Both the position numbers and the translations under genes were made by a program. A stretch of DNA of 64,000 bases. Source: Roseiarcus sp963829505 (lineage in GTDB: Bacteria > Pseudomonadota > Alphaproteobacteria > Rhizobiales > Beijerinckiaceae). The notes beneath the pieces were generated by a model. It was not told the DNA's origin. It saw only the letters and a list, made by a program, of their open reading frames with translations, and did no database searches. Below are positions 43,907-53,236 of the stretch, piece after piece; position 1 is the stretch's first letter; every line of letters starts with the position of its first letter. The stretch covers positions 1,674,001 to 1,738,000 of the forward strand of contig CAWHIL010000001.1 of assembly GCA_963829505.1 (NCBI GenBank). The letters run 5' to 3'.

Positions 43907-46900
43907 TCGGCTGGCGCCAGGGCGTCGGCGGCCGGCCCGGGGCCTGCCGCGTGAGGATGAAGCGGTTTCGGGCGCTCGACCGCAAGCTCCTCCTCCTCGT
44001 CGGCCAGGCCGAAGAGGCGGCTGAACAGGCGCCACGAAATGCGGCCGATGTCATCGACCACGGTGAACACCGCGGGCACGAAGACGAGCGACAGCAGCGT
44101 CGACATGATCAGGCCGCCGATCACGGCGATCGCCATCGGCGAGCGGAAGCCGCCGCCGTCGCCGAGGCCCAGCGCCGAGGGGAACATGCCGGCCGCCATG
44201 GCGATGGTGGTCATCACGATCGGCCGGGCGCGCTTCCGCCCGGCTTCAACCAGGGCCTCGAGCCGCGGCGTGCCGCGGCCGATCTCCTCGATGGCGAAAT
44301 CGACCAGCATGATCGCGTTCTTGGTCACGATGCCCATGAGCATCAGGATGCCGATCACGACCGGCATCGACATCGCCTTGTGGGTGATGAGCAGCGCCAG
44401 GATCGAGCCGCCGATCGACAGCGGCAGCGAGATGAGAATGGTGATCGGCTGCAGGAAGCTGCCGAACAGGAGGACGAGAAGGCCGAAGACCATCATCAGT
44501 CCGGCGGCCATGGCGGAGGCGAAGGAGGCGAACACTTCGCTCATCACTTCGACGTCGCCGGTCTCGCGGATCTCGACGCCGGGCGGCAGATTCTTCGCCG
44601 TCGGCAACGCCCGGACCGCCTCGACCGCCTGGCCGAGCGCCGTCTCGCCGCGAAGATCGGCTTCGACTGTCACGCGCCGGGTGCGGTCATAGCGGTTGAT
44701 CGCGGTCGGCCCGTGGCCGATCGACACGTCGGCGACGACGGAGAGCGGCGTCGAGCCGCCGCTGACCGTCGGCACGCGAAGGGCCTGAAGCAGGCCGACC
44801 CGCGAGCGCGCGTCTTCGTCGAGCTCCACGCGGATCGGCACAAGGCGGTCGCCGGCGTCGAACTTGGCGAGATTGGCGTCGATGTCGCCGAGCGTCGCGA
44901 CGCGGATCGTCTGCGCCAGCGCCTCCGTCGAGACGCCGAGATCGGCCGCGACCTGGCGCTTCGGCTCGATCCTGAGTTCGGGCCGCTCGAGTTCGGCGGT
45001 CGACATCGGCGTCTCGATGATCGGGATCGAGCGCATCTCGCTCGCGATCTGGTTGGCGGTGGTGTTGATGACGTCGATGTCCGGCCCCGCGATGATGAGG
45101 GTCAGATCGCGCTGGCCATTGTCCTTGAGGAACCAGAAGCGGATGTCGGGCTGATCGGCGAGCATGGCGCCGATCCGCGTCTGCATCTCCTTCTGCGTCG
45201 CCTCGCGCTCCGACTTGTGGACGAAGTTGATGACGACCGTCGCCTTGCGCGGCTCCGCGCCACCGCCGAGGATCTGGCCGCCATAGACGATCGCGGAGCG
45301 CACCTCGGGCATGGCCCGGAGCTTGTCGGAGATCGTGCGCGAGACCCGGTCGGTGTCGTCGAGCCGCGAGCCTGGCGGCAGCTCGACCGCGAGCAGCACG
45401 CGGCCGACGTCGTCGGCCGGGATGAAGCCGGACGGCAGGAGCTTGGTCGAGAGAAGGGACGCCGCGAAGATCATCGCGCCCACGACCATCGTGATCCAGC
45501 GATGCCGGACGGACGCGCGGACGAGCCGCGTGTAGCCCTGCATGACCACCCCGTCTTCCTGAGTGTGGTCGCGCGGGGCGCGCAGGAAATAGGCGGCGAC
45601 GACGGGCGTGACGAATCGCGCCACGAGGAGCGAGAAAAGCACGGCGATCGCGACCGTCAGCCCGAACTGGCGGAAGTACTGGCCGGCGATCCCGCCCATG
45701 AAACTCACCGGCGCAAAGATCGCCGCGATCGAAAGCGAGATCGCGATGACCGCAAGCCCGATCTCGTCGGCCGCCTCGAGCGAAGCGCGGAAGGCGGACT
45801 TGCCCATGCGCATGTGGCGGACGATGTTCTCGATCTCGACGATGGCGTCGTCGACCAGGATGCCGGTGACGAGCGTGATCGCCAAGAGCGTCACGAGGTT
45901 CAGCGAGAAGCCGAGCGCGTCCATCGCCCAGAAGGTCGGGATGACCGAGAGCGGCAGCGCCAGCGCCGTCACGATCGTCGCCCTCATGTCGCGCAGGAAG
46001 ATGAAGACCACGACGACGGCGAGCGCCGCCCCTTCGATCAGCGTCTCCATCGTCGAGCGATAATTGCCGAGTTCGTTGTCGACCTGCGTGTCGACCTTGG
46101 AGAACGTCACCTCGGGATGGTCGGCCTGGACCTTGGCCAGCCGCTCGGCGATCTTCTGGTCGACCGTCACGTCGCTCGCGCCCTTGGCGCGGGTGACGCC
46201 GAAGGCGACGATCGGCTGGTCGAAGAGACGGGTGAAGGTGCGCGGCTCGGCGGCGCCGTCGATGATTGTTCCGAGTTCGTCGAGCCGGACCTTGCGTCCG
46301 CCCGGCAGCGCGATCGGCAGCGCCGCGAGATCGGCGACGGTTCTGGCGCCGGCGAGGGTGCGGATCGCCTGCTCCTGACCCGAGACCTCGCCGCGGCCGC
46401 CGCCGAGGTCGACGTTGTCGGCCCGGACCTGCTCGTTGACAGCCGCCGCCGTGACGCCGAGCGCAAGCAGCTTTTCCGGGTTCAACGACACGCGGATCTC
46501 GCGGTCGACGCCGCCGAAGCGCTTGACTTCGCCGACGCCGTGGATGCTTTGCAGGTCGCGCGCCACCGTGTCGTCGATGAACCAGGAAAGCTGCTCGGTC
46601 GACATGCCGGGGGCGGAGGCGGCGTAGGTGACGATCGGCAGGCCTTCGATGTCGATGCGGCTGATGACCGGCTCGTCGATCGTGCGCGGCAGGTCGGTGC
46701 GGATCTTGGCGATCTGGTCCTTGACGTCGTTCAGCGCGCGGTCGATGTCGACGGAGCCGACGTTGAACTGGATGATCGTCGACGACGAGCCGTCGGTCGC
46801 CTGCGAGATGATGTGCCAGACGCCGTTGATGCTCGAAACCGCGTCCTCGACCTTCTTGGTGACCTGCAATTCGAGCTCGCTCGGCGCCGCGCCCGACTGG

Positions 46901-47055
46901 GTGATCAGCACCTGCACGATCGGGATGTCGATGTTGGGGAAACGGGTGATCGGCATCGAGCGGAAACTGACGATCCCAAGCAGCGTCAGCACGATGAAGC
47001 CGACTGCCGCCGGAATGGGCCGGCGGATCGACCAGGCCGAGACGTTGAGCCGCAT
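43903..47055 (-). CDS. RND efflux transporter permease (HAE1 type)
   Basis: The 1050-residue protein starts MRLNVSAWSIRRPIPAAVGF and has the full RND layout: a first transmembrane helix, a large periplasmic loop, TM2-6 (from about residue 335), a second loop, and TM8-12. The proton-relay aspartates are in LVTGILVDDAIVEIENI, and the second cluster has GIVTKNAIMLVDFAIEEI. It exports drugs, solvents or metals through the neighbouring adaptor. No outer-membrane channel gene is present here, so a housekeeping TolC-like protein is presumably shared. It is the third gene of the tetR-adaptor-pump-mobA operon. Confidence 0.96.
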   Translation of the reverse strand: MRLNVSAWSIRRPIPAAVGFIVLTLLGIVSFRSMPITRFPNIDIPIVQVLITQSGAAPSELELQVTKKVEDAVSSINGVWHIISQATDGSSSTIIQFNVGSVDIDRALNDVKDQIAKIRTDLPRTIDEPVISRIDIEGLPIVTYAASAPGMSTEQLSWFIDDTVARDLQSIHGVGEVKRFGGVDREIRVSLNPEKLLALGVTAAAVNEQVRADNVDLGGGRGEVSGQEQAIRTLAGARTVADLAALPIALPGGRKVRLDELGTIIDGAAEPRTFTRLFDQPIVAFGVTRAKGASDVTVDQKIAERLAKVQADHPEVTFSKVDTQVDNELGNYRSTMETLIEGAALAVVVVFIFLRDMRATIVTALALPLSVIPTFWAMDALGFSLNLVTLLAITLVTGILVDDAIVEIENIVRHMRMGKSAFRASLEAADEIGLAVIAISLSIAAIFAPVSFMGGIAGQYFRQFGLTVAIAVLFSLLVARFVTPVVAAYFLRAPRDHTQEDGVVMQGYTRLVRASVRHRWITMVVGAMIFAASLLSTKLLPSGFIPADDVGRVLLAVELPPGSRLDDTDRVSRTISDKLRAMPEVRSAIVYGGQILGGGAEPRKATVVINFVHKSEREATQKEMQTRIGAMLADQPDIRFWFLKDNGQRDLTLIIAGPDIDVINTTANQIASEMRSIPIIETPMSTAELERPELRIEPKRQVAADLGVSTEALAQTIRVATLGDIDANLAKFDAGDRLVPIRVELDEDARSRVGLLQALRVPTVSGGSTPLSVVADVSIGHGPTAINRYDRTRRVTVEADLRGETALGQAVEAVRALPTAKNLPPGVEIRETGDVEVMSEVFASFASAMAAGLMMVFGLLVLLFGSFLQPITILISLPLSIGGSILALLITHKAMSMPVVIGILMLMGIVTKNAIMLVDFAIEEIGRGTPRLEALVEAGRKRARPIVMTTIAMAAGMFPSALGLGDGGGFRSPMAIAVIGGLIMSTLLSLVFVPAVFTVVDDIGRISWRLFSRLFGLADEEEELAVERPKPLHPHAAGPGPAADALAPAE

Positions 47056-47060
47056 CGGTC

Positions 47061-48329
47061 CTAGCCTCCGGCCGCGGGGGTCGTCGCCGGAATGGCCCGC
47101 ACGCGATCGCCGGGGCGCAGGAAGGCCGCGGCCTTGGCGACCACGACGTCGCCCTCGGCGAGCCCGTCCCTGATCTCGACCTCGTCGCCGTCGACGACGC
47201 CCGGCGTGACGGCGCGCTCCTCGATCAGCCCATCGCGCACGACCGAGAGCCGCGCCGCGTCCCCCTCGCGCTTCAGGGCGGAAGCCGGCGCGCCGATCCC
47301 CTCCCGCCGGACAAGCTCGACCTCGGCGGAAGCGAACGCTCCGATATGGGCGTGGGCCACGTCGGCGAGCGCGATCCTGACCTTTCCGGTCCGGCTCGCC
47401 TTGTCGACCTCCTGCGAGATGAGGCGCACCTTGCCGGCGACCGGATCGGCGACGCCCGGCAGGCGGATTTCGGCCGGCATGCCGACGGCGAAGCGGGTCA
47501 GCGACTGTTCGGGCGCGTCGGCCTCGAGGTCGACCGCGCCGTCGACGATGATGCGGAAGAGCGGCTCGCCGGCGCTCGACGCCGTCGCGCCGAGCCGCGC
47601 CGCGCGCCGGCTGACGAGCCCCGAGACGGGCGCCTTGACCTCTGTCCGGCCGATCCTGACCTCGAGTTCCTGCCGTTCGGCGTTGCGCGCGGCGCGGTCG
47701 GCTTCGGCGACGCTGAGCGCGCTGTTGGCGGAGGCGAGCTGAGCCGCGGCCGTCTTCATCGCGGTCTGCCGCTGCTCGATGGTCGAGGCCGACATGACGC
47801 CGGGCGCAAGCCTCTGAGCCCGGTCGAAGTCGCTCGCGGCCTGCTGGGCCTGAGCCTCGCCCTGGGCGATGACCGTTTTGGCCTGCGCGATCGCAGCGTC
47901 GGCGCGCTTGATCGCCGCGTCGTTGCCGACGACGAGCGCGTCGAGCTGGCTCCTGTCGAGGCGGGCGAGCACCTGGCCGGCCTTGACCCAGTCGCCGTCT
48001 TCCGCGTCGAGTTCGACGATGGTGAGCCCGTCGATGCGCGCCGCGACCTGGGCCTCGTCGCGCGGGATGAGCGTACCCGAGACGAAGATCCGCTCGACGA
48101 AGGCGCGCCGCTCGGCGGGCGCCACCGTCACGACCGGGGGCTGCGGGGCGACAGGCGCGTCGGCGGCCGACGCGGAGGCGACGACGGACGGGCAGGACGT
48201 TCCGCCGACCGGCAGGCCGAGGGCGCGGGCCTTCTGCGCCGGAGCGGAGCAGGGCTCATAGGCCGTGTAGCCGAGCGCCAGCCCGACGAGGGCGACGAGG
48301 CCGAGGAGAGGCGCAAGAAAACGGATCAT
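47061..48329 (-). CDS. RND efflux periplasmic adaptor (membrane fusion protein)
   Basis: The 422-residue protein has an N-terminal signal or anchor (MIRFLAPLLGLVALVGLALG), two lipoyl-half blocks (ARIDGLTIVELDAEDGDWVK and EVKAPVSGLVSRRAARLGAT), a coiled coil between them (about residues 150-225, many Ala/Gln/Glu), and beta-barrel and membrane-proximal parts. It joins the pump to an outer-membrane channel. It overlaps the TetR gene by four bases (ATGA) and precedes the pump gene by 5 bases. Confidence 0.94.
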   Translation of the reverse strand: MIRFLAPLLGLVALVGLALGYTAYEPCSAPAQKARALGLPVGGTSCPSVVASASAADAPVAPQPPVVTVAPAERRAFVERIFVSGTLIPRDEAQVAARIDGLTIVELDAEDGDWVKAGQVLARLDRSQLDALVVGNDAAIKRADAAIAQAKTVIAQGEAQAQQAASDFDRAQRLAPGVMSASTIEQRQTAMKTAAAQLASANSALSVAEADRAARNAERQELEVRIGRTEVKAPVSGLVSRRAARLGATASSAGEPLFRIIVDGAVDLEADAPEQSLTRFAVGMPAEIRLPGVADPVAGKVRLISQEVDKASRTGKVRIALADVAHAHIGAFASAEVELVRREGIGAPASALKREGDAARLSVVRDGLIEERAVTPGVVDGDEVEIRDGLAEGDVVVAKAAAFLRPGDRVRAIPATTPAAGG

Positions 48330-48967
48330 CGCGAGACCTCCCCCTCGGGAGCGATCTTTCCGGCGAGCAGGGCCTTCAGCATCCCGTATGCCATGGCGGT
48401 TTCGGCGGCGCGGTCGAACGAGGGCTCGGTCGCGATCCGCTTGAAGAGGCCGGTGACGAAGGTGAAGAAGAGCCGCGCCGCGAAGCGCGAATCGAGGCTC
48501 GGCGCCGCGACGCCGGTGGCCTTGGCGCGGTCGATCACATGCTCGAGCATCGCGAGCACGCCGGAGTCCAGACTGCGGGTCATCTCGGCGACGCGCCCAT
48601 TGCGGCCGGCCTCCGCCCAGATCTCGATGATCATGCGCGCCTTTTCCGGCGGCTTGGCGATAACGTGGTCGCGGACGCCAATGAAGATCGCCTGGGAGAT
48701 GTCCCGTTCGGAGGCGAGAAGCTCGGCGAACGACTGGCCCCGGCTTTCCTGCTCGAGGGAGCAGAGCTGCTCGACGATGGCTTCCTTGGAGGGAAAGTAT
48801 CGGTAAAGATTGCCGGCGCTCATGTCCGCCTCTTCCGCGACATGCTGCATGGTGGCGGCATGAAACCCGTGGCGGACGAAGGCGCGCTCGGCGGCCTCGA
48901 TGATCCGCTTGCGCCGGCCTTCGTCAGCGGCGCGCCGGGTGGATGGTTGGGGAGCGGCGAGCGACAT
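48326..48967 (-). CDS. TetR/AcrR family regulator of the RND operon
   Basis: The 213-residue protein has the TetR DNA-binding region RKRIIEAAERAFVRHGFHAA and MSAGNLYRYFPSKEAIVEQL (residues 20-70) and a variable helical ligand-binding domain. It is the first gene of the operon and overlaps the adaptor gene. A perfect 20-base palindrome lies 12 bases upstream of its start, so it very likely represses itself and the pump genes. Confidence 0.95.
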   Translation of the reverse strand: MSLAAPQPSTRRAADEGRRKRIIEAAERAFVRHGFHAATMQHVAEEADMSAGNLYRYFPSKEAIVEQLCSLEQESRGQSFAELLASERDISQAIFIGVRDHVIAKPPEKARMIIEIWAEAGRNGRVAEMTRSLDSGVLAMLEHVIDRAKATGVAAPSLDSRFAARLFFTFVTGLFKRIATEPSFDRAAETAMAYGMLKALLAGKIAPEGEVSR

Positions 48968-48979
48968 GCGGAAACTCGT

Positions 48980-48999
48980 GAGAATGAATATTCATTCTC
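48980..48999 (-). promoter_or_regulatory. TetR-type operator
   Basis: GAGAATGAATATTCATTCTC is a perfect 20-base palindrome, 12 bases upstream of the tetR start. Its position right at the promoter fits autorepression by the TetR-family protein. The surrounding TTCTCAC and GTGAGAA extend the symmetry loosely. Confidence 0.8.
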
Positions 49000-49293
49000 A
49001 TGACGCTTGGAATATGGCGTCAATGGGGCGTCAGACGGGTCGCCGCCGCCCACTCCCAAGGGATACACGCGGTCGAGGGGAGCATCTTCGCGGGAGACAA
49101 TTTAATGACAAAAGAGAAATAATTGATATGTTGTTTATGAATAACCGAATATAGGCGGAGGAATGAGAACTCGCAAATCGACAGCGATGCGTTCGCCTAT
49201 GGCAAGGCCCAAGGGCATGGGCCGCGAGCGATGTCCCGTTCAAGTCGAAGGGGCCCCCGAACCGCCTGTAACTGCCAAGCACCACAGCCACGG
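49000..49293. other. gene-poor stretch between tetR and the repeat
   Basis: The 542-base space 48968-49509 between tetR and the MFS gene holds the TetR operator and the palindromic repeat at 49294-49411. This part has an AT-rich section near 49095-49150 (TTTAATGACAAAAGAGAAAT and onward) unlike the neighbours. I see no gene. The AT-rich bit may be a promoter region or a trace of foreign DNA. Confidence 0.5.
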
Positions 49294-49411
49294 CCTCGTC
49301 CTGAGGAGCGGCGCCGCAGGCGACGCGTCTCGAAGGACGCTCCAGTGGACACGTTGACGGAATCTGGAACGTCCTTCGAGACGCCTGCTTCGCAGGCTCC
49401 TCAGGACGAGG
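49294..49411 (+). repeat. CCTCGTCCTGAGG-type palindromic repeat, copy 2
   Basis: CCTCGTCCTGAGGAGCGGCG opens and CTCCTCAGGACGAGG closes an inverted repeat of about 118 bases with GTCTCGAAGGACGCTCCAG and CTGGAACGTCCTTCGAGACG inside. It is a fuller copy of the element at 33098-33222. Confidence 0.8.
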
Positions 49412-49509
49412 TCAGTGTTTGGATCGGCCCCACCTTGGCAGTTACAACCGCCCGGAAATTCCGCTGTAACCCCTTGAAAAAGCGCAAAACGCGCCCGGGT
49501 TTCGGCGCC

Positions 49510-50742
49510 TTATTCGGCCGGCGCCGCGGCGCCCTCAGTCGGCCGGGGCTCGGGCAGGAAGCCGCCGAGAAGGCCGATCGCCGGCAGGAAGGCGCAGACC
49601 TGGTAGACGAAGGCGAGGCTCGTCCGGTCGGCGAGGATGCCGAGCAGCGCCGCCCCGACGCCGCCGAGCCCGAAGGAGAGGCCGAAGAAGAGGCCAGCCA
49701 CCGCGCCGACGTTGCCGGGCGTCAGTTCCTGCGCATAGACCACCATCGCCGAGAAGGCGGAAGACAGGACGAGGCCGATCGCGATCGTGTCGACGATCGT
49801 GCCGATGAGCCCGAGATGAGGCAGGAGAAGCGTGAACGGCAGCACGCCGAGGATCGAGCCCCAGATGACGAGCTTCGGGCCGAAACGGTCGACCAGCGGC
49901 CCGCCGAGGAACGTACCCGCGGCGACGGCCGCGAGAAAGACGAACAAGAGCACCTGCGCGCCCTGGATCGACACGCTGAACGTCTCGATCAGATAGAAGG
50001 TGTAATAGCTGTTGAGGCTCGAGAGATAGAGCACCTTCGAGAACAGCATCACGATCAGCACGGCGAGCGTTCTGAGGACGAGTTTGCGCGGGTGGGTCGG
50101 ACCAGCGAGCGCCATCGCCTTGGCCCATTGCGCCCGGCGCGCCGCGTACCATCGCGTGACGCCGGTCAGGAGCCCGACGGCGGCCAGCGCCAGCAGGGTG
50201 AACGCCGCCACCGAATGCTGGCCGAACGGGACGACGACGAAGGCCGCGAGCAACGGCCCGAGCGACTGTCCGAAATTTCCGCCGACCTGAAAGAGGCTCT
50301 GTGCGAAACCGTGCCGTCCGCCCGACGCGAAGCGGGCGACGCGCGAGGCCTCCGGGTGGAAGACCGCACTGCCGATGCCCACGACCGCAACCGAGATCAG
50401 GATCATCGCATAGGAATTGGCGAAGGCGAGCAGGGCGAGGCCGACGAGCGTGAAGCCCATTCCGGCCGGCAGGACGCCGGTTATCGGGCGCCGGTCGAGC
50501 GCCATGCCGATCAGCGGCTGGAGGAACGAGGCGGTGATCTGAAAGACGAGCGTGATCGCCCCGATCTCGAAGAAGGTCAGCGCGAACTTGTCGCGGAACA
50601 CGGGATAGAGCGCCGGCGCCAGCGACTGCATGGTGTCGTTGAGCATGTGCGAGGCGCTAAGCGCGGCGATGACGCCGACCGCCGTCTCGTCGGCCTTGGC
50701 CCGTGCGGGCGCCCGGTCGGCATAGGTCGGCGCTGTCGTCAA
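49510..50742 (-). CDS. fsr: MFS transporter, fosmidomycin-resistance (Fsr) type
   Basis: The 410-residue protein has 12 hydrophobic segments and the Fsr wording SASHMLNDTMQSLAPALYPV, then LALTFFEIGAITLVFQITAS (close reading FALTFFEIG), SAVFHPEASRVARFASGGRH and QSLFQVGGNFGQSLGPLLAA. Fsr exports fosmidomycin and possibly other small molecules. The gene stands alone between tetR/RND and infC, with no regulator next to it. Whether it gives resistance here is not known. Confidence 0.9.
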   Translation of the reverse strand: MTTAPTYADRAPARAKADETAVGVIAALSASHMLNDTMQSLAPALYPVFRDKFALTFFEIGAITLVFQITASFLQPLIGMALDRRPITGVLPAGMGFTLVGLALLAFANSYAMILISVAVVGIGSAVFHPEASRVARFASGGRHGFAQSLFQVGGNFGQSLGPLLAAFVVVPFGQHSVAAFTLLALAAVGLLTGVTRWYAARRAQWAKAMALAGPTHPRKLVLRTLAVLIVMLFSKVLYLSSLNSYYTFYLIETFSVSIQGAQVLLFVFLAAVAAGTFLGGPLVDRFGPKLVIWGSILGVLPFTLLLPHLGLIGTIVDTIAIGLVLSSAFSAMVVYAQELTPGNVGAVAGLFFGLSFGLGGVGAALLGILADRTSLAFVYQVCAFLPAIGLLGGFLPEPRPTEGAAAPAE

Positions 50743-50834
50743 TACGAACCCTCCCGAGGCGGCGGAAAGCCCCGCCGCACTGTCAGTATATGCCGCAAAT
50801 CGCGGCCGGGACGTTCAACAATGCTTGATTTGAG

Positions 50835-51374
50835 CTATTTGGGCGCGAGAACCATGACCATCTGGCGGCCTTCCATCGCCGGCTCCGCCTCGACCTTGGC
50901 GATCGGCGCGGTCTCGCTTTTCACCCGCTGCAGGAGTTTGAAGCCGATGTCCTGGTGGGCCATCTCGCGGCCGCGGAAGCGCAGCGTCACCTTGACCTTG
51001 TCGCCTTCCTCGAAGAACCGCCTGACCGAGCGCATCTTCACGTCATAGTCGTGATCGTCGATGCCGGGCCTGAGCTTGATTTCCTTGATCTCGACGATCT
51101 TCTGGCGCTTGCGCGCCTCGGCCGACTTCTTCTGCTCGAGGAAGCGGTACTTTCCGAAATCGAGGATCTTGCAGACCGGCGGGGTCGCGTTGGGAACGAT
51201 CTCCACCAGATCGAGTCCGCTCTCCTCGGCCTGGCGCTGCGCGTCGGCGAGGTTGACGACGCCGTGATTCTTGCCTTCCGCGTCGATGAGTTGGACCTGG
51301 ACTGCGCGAATGTCGCGATTGGTGCGGGGGCCGCCTTTCTCCGGCGCCGCGGTTGCCTTCATGGGACGACGAAT
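50835..51374 (-). CDS. infC: translation initiation factor IF-3 (probable ATT start)
   Basis: The protein has the IF-3 N-domain (GPRTNRDIRAVQVQLIDAEG), the linker helix (KILDFGKYRFLEQKKSAEAR) and the C-domain (KMRSVRRFFEEGDKVKVTLR). No ATG or GTG has a well-placed ribosome binding site. AGGAGA (51386-51381) is directly next to a GTG but lies 6-7 bases before ATT at 51374, giving IRRPMKATAAPEKGG. Non-AUG, especially AUU, starts are the known basis of infC autoregulation in Escherichia coli, and the alphaproteobacterial protein commonly begins MRRP. I therefore choose ATT (179 residues). A GTG start at 51380 would give two more residues. Confidence 0.93.
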   Translation of the reverse strand: MRRPMKATAAPEKGGPRTNRDIRAVQVQLIDAEGKNHGVVNLADAQRQAEESGLDLVEIVPNATPPVCKILDFGKYRFLEQKKSAEARKRQKIVEIKEIKLRPGIDDHDYDVKMRSVRRFFEEGDKVKVTLRFRGREMAHQDIGFKLLQRVKSETAPIAKVEAEPAMEGRQMVMVLAPK

Positions 51375-51544
51375 GGCCACTCTCCTATGGTTCTCTGCGC
51401 CACTTCGGACGCACTTCATGGTTCCGATCAGAGCAGCGCCCTGCGGACGCGGCTAGAAATGGGTCAGATCGCGGCGTTAGTCAATTGCGGGACGAAGAAT
51501 TCAAGCCATGCCCGTCGCGCGCTTCCGGCCGCGCCGCTTGGCGG

Positions 51545-52759
51545 TCAGGCCGCAACTTCCGCTACGACGGCGTCGAGGAGCGGCGCCCCGGCCGGCGTGA
51601 CCCGGATCCGCCCGTCGGGGGCGATCTCGACGAAGCCGTCCGCGATCAGCGCCCGTACCCGGCCGCTGTCGAGCGCGCGCCCGCTCAAGGCCTCGTAGCG
51701 GCCGGGATCCACCCCCTCCGCGAGGCGCAGGCCCATCACCAGGAACTCGTCGCCCTGCTCGTCAGGGGTCAGCGCCGCGCTCTCGACAAGGCCGTGGCCC
51801 AGCGCCTCGACCCGGGCGAGCCACGCCTCCGGCGCTCGCTCGCAGGCGTGCGCCAGCCGGCCGGCCTCCGTCACAAGCCGGCCGTGCGCGCCGGGGCCGA
51901 CGCCCGCATATTCGCCATAGCGCCAATAGACGAGATTGTGACGGCTCTCGCCGCCGGGGCGGGCGTAGTTCGACACTTCGTAGGCCGGAAGCCCACGCTG
52001 CGCCGTCATCTCGCGAGTCGCGTGAAAGAGGGCGAGGCTCAAGTCCTCGTCGGGAAGGGGGAGCTTGCCCGCGTCGTGCAGTCGGGCGAAGGCCGTGTCC
52101 GGCTCGACGGTCAACTGGTAGAGCGAAAGGTGGTCGCCGGCGAGGGGAAGCGCCCGGGCGAGTTCGCTCCGCCACGCGGCCTCGGTCTGCCCGGAGCGGC
52201 CGTAGATAAGATCGAACGTGTAGCGGGGAAAGAGCGAGGCCGCGAGCCGGACGGCGGCGAGCGCCTCCTCGACGCTATGCCGACGACCGAGCGCGGCGAG
52301 ATCGGCGTCGGCGAGCGCCTGGACGCCGACCGAAAGCCGGTTCACGCCAGCCGCCCGGTAGCCGCGAAAGCGCCCGGCCTCGACGCTGGTCGGGTTCGCC
52401 TCGAGCGTGATTTCGGCGTCGCGCGCGATCCCCCAATGCGCCGCGATCGCTTCGAGGACGCCAGCGACCGTCGCCGGCGCCATGAGCGACGGGGTGCCGC
52501 CGCCGAAGAAGATCGAGCCGACCGTCCGTCCGGGCGTCAGCGCCGCGCGATGGGCGATCTCGGCGCGGAAGGCGGCGACATAACGGGCCTCGTCGATCGC
52601 CCGCTCGCGGACATGGCTGTTGAAGTCGCAATACGGGCACTTCGACAGGCAGAACGGCCAATGCACATAGACCGCGAAGCCGGAAGCGTCGCCCGCCGGA
52701 AGCTCGGAACGTGCGGGTTTGCGGGCAGGAGCGGCGATGACGGCGTTCCTTCTCGTCAA
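51545..52759 (-). CDS. hemW: radical SAM protein HemW
   Basis: The 404-residue protein has the iron-sulfur motif HWPFCLSKCPYCDFNSH (C37, C41, C44), the glycine-rich SAM segment FFGGGTPSLM, EANPTSV, and the C-terminal HemN-like domain. HemW was once called coproporphyrinogen oxidase-like and is now seen as a haem chaperone. The first possible start is a TTG at 52759 that overlaps the stop of the P-II gene (TTGA); there is no strong ribosome binding site, so the exact start is uncertain. The gene lies downstream of two P-II genes. Confidence 0.92.
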   Translation of the reverse strand: MTRRNAVIAAPARKPARSELPAGDASGFAVYVHWPFCLSKCPYCDFNSHVRERAIDEARYVAAFRAEIAHRAALTPGRTVGSIFFGGGTPSLMAPATVAGVLEAIAAHWGIARDAEITLEANPTSVEAGRFRGYRAAGVNRLSVGVQALADADLAALGRRHSVEEALAAVRLAASLFPRYTFDLIYGRSGQTEAAWRSELARALPLAGDHLSLYQLTVEPDTAFARLHDAGKLPLPDEDLSLALFHATREMTAQRGLPAYEVSNYARPGGESRHNLVYWRYGEYAGVGPGAHGRLVTEAGRLAHACERAPEAWLARVEALGHGLVESAALTPDEQGDEFLVMGLRLAEGVDPGRYEALSGRALDSGRVRALIADGFVEIAPDGRIRVTPAGAPLLDAVVAEVAA

Positions 52760-53094
52760 AGCGCGTCGTCGTCCGTTTCCCCGGTGCGGATTCTCAGCGC
52801 CCGCTCGAGCGGCATGACGAAGATCTTGCCGTCGCCGGTCACTCCGGTGCGCGCGGTCCGCTCGATGGTCTCGACCACGTCGTCGACGCGCGCGTCGGCA
52901 ACCGCGACCTCGATCCGGACCTTCGGCAGAAACTTCACGTCGTATTCGGCGCCGCGATAGATCTCGGTGTGGCCCTTCTGCCGGCCGTAGCCCTGAACTT
53001 CAGTCGCGGTCATGCCGTGGACGCCGATCCCATCGAGCGCGTCGCGCACCTCCTCGAGCTTGAACGGCTTGATGACGGCTGTGACGAGTTTCAT
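52756..53094 (-). CDS. nitrogen regulatory protein P-II (copy 1)
   Basis: From the ATG at 53094 the protein is 112 residues, the exact P-II length. It has the start MKLVTAVIKPFKLEEVRDAL, the T-loop GHTEIYRGAEYDVKFLPK with Tyr51 for uridylylation, and the end IRTGETDDDAL. P-II signals nitrogen status by binding ATP and 2-oxoglutarate. It is the second of two adjacent P-II genes. Neither amtB nor glnA is next to it, so naming it glnB or glnK would be a guess. Confidence 0.97.
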   Translation of the reverse strand: MKLVTAVIKPFKLEEVRDALDGIGVHGMTATEVQGYGRQKGHTEIYRGAEYDVKFLPKVRIEVAVADARVDDVVETIERTARTGVTGDGKIFVMPLERALRIRTGETDDDAL

Positions 53095-53236
53095 GCAGAG
53101 GCGCCCGCGAAGTCTGAAAAAGGCGCTGGACGTCGCCAGGGGCTCCGATCCCGAGCCGACACGGGGTTGCCCAACGCTCGCCCTGTGATGCACAAAAAAT
53201 AGCCCGGCGGCAAGCGCGTCCCGCCGCCGCCGAGGC

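Noticed and set aside
43891..47064. A 1057-codon open frame on the plus strand opposite the RND pump
   Set aside because: It is an antisense shadow of a high-GC gene; composition is dominated by Arg, Asp and His and no family text appears, whereas the minus strand encodes a complete RND protein.
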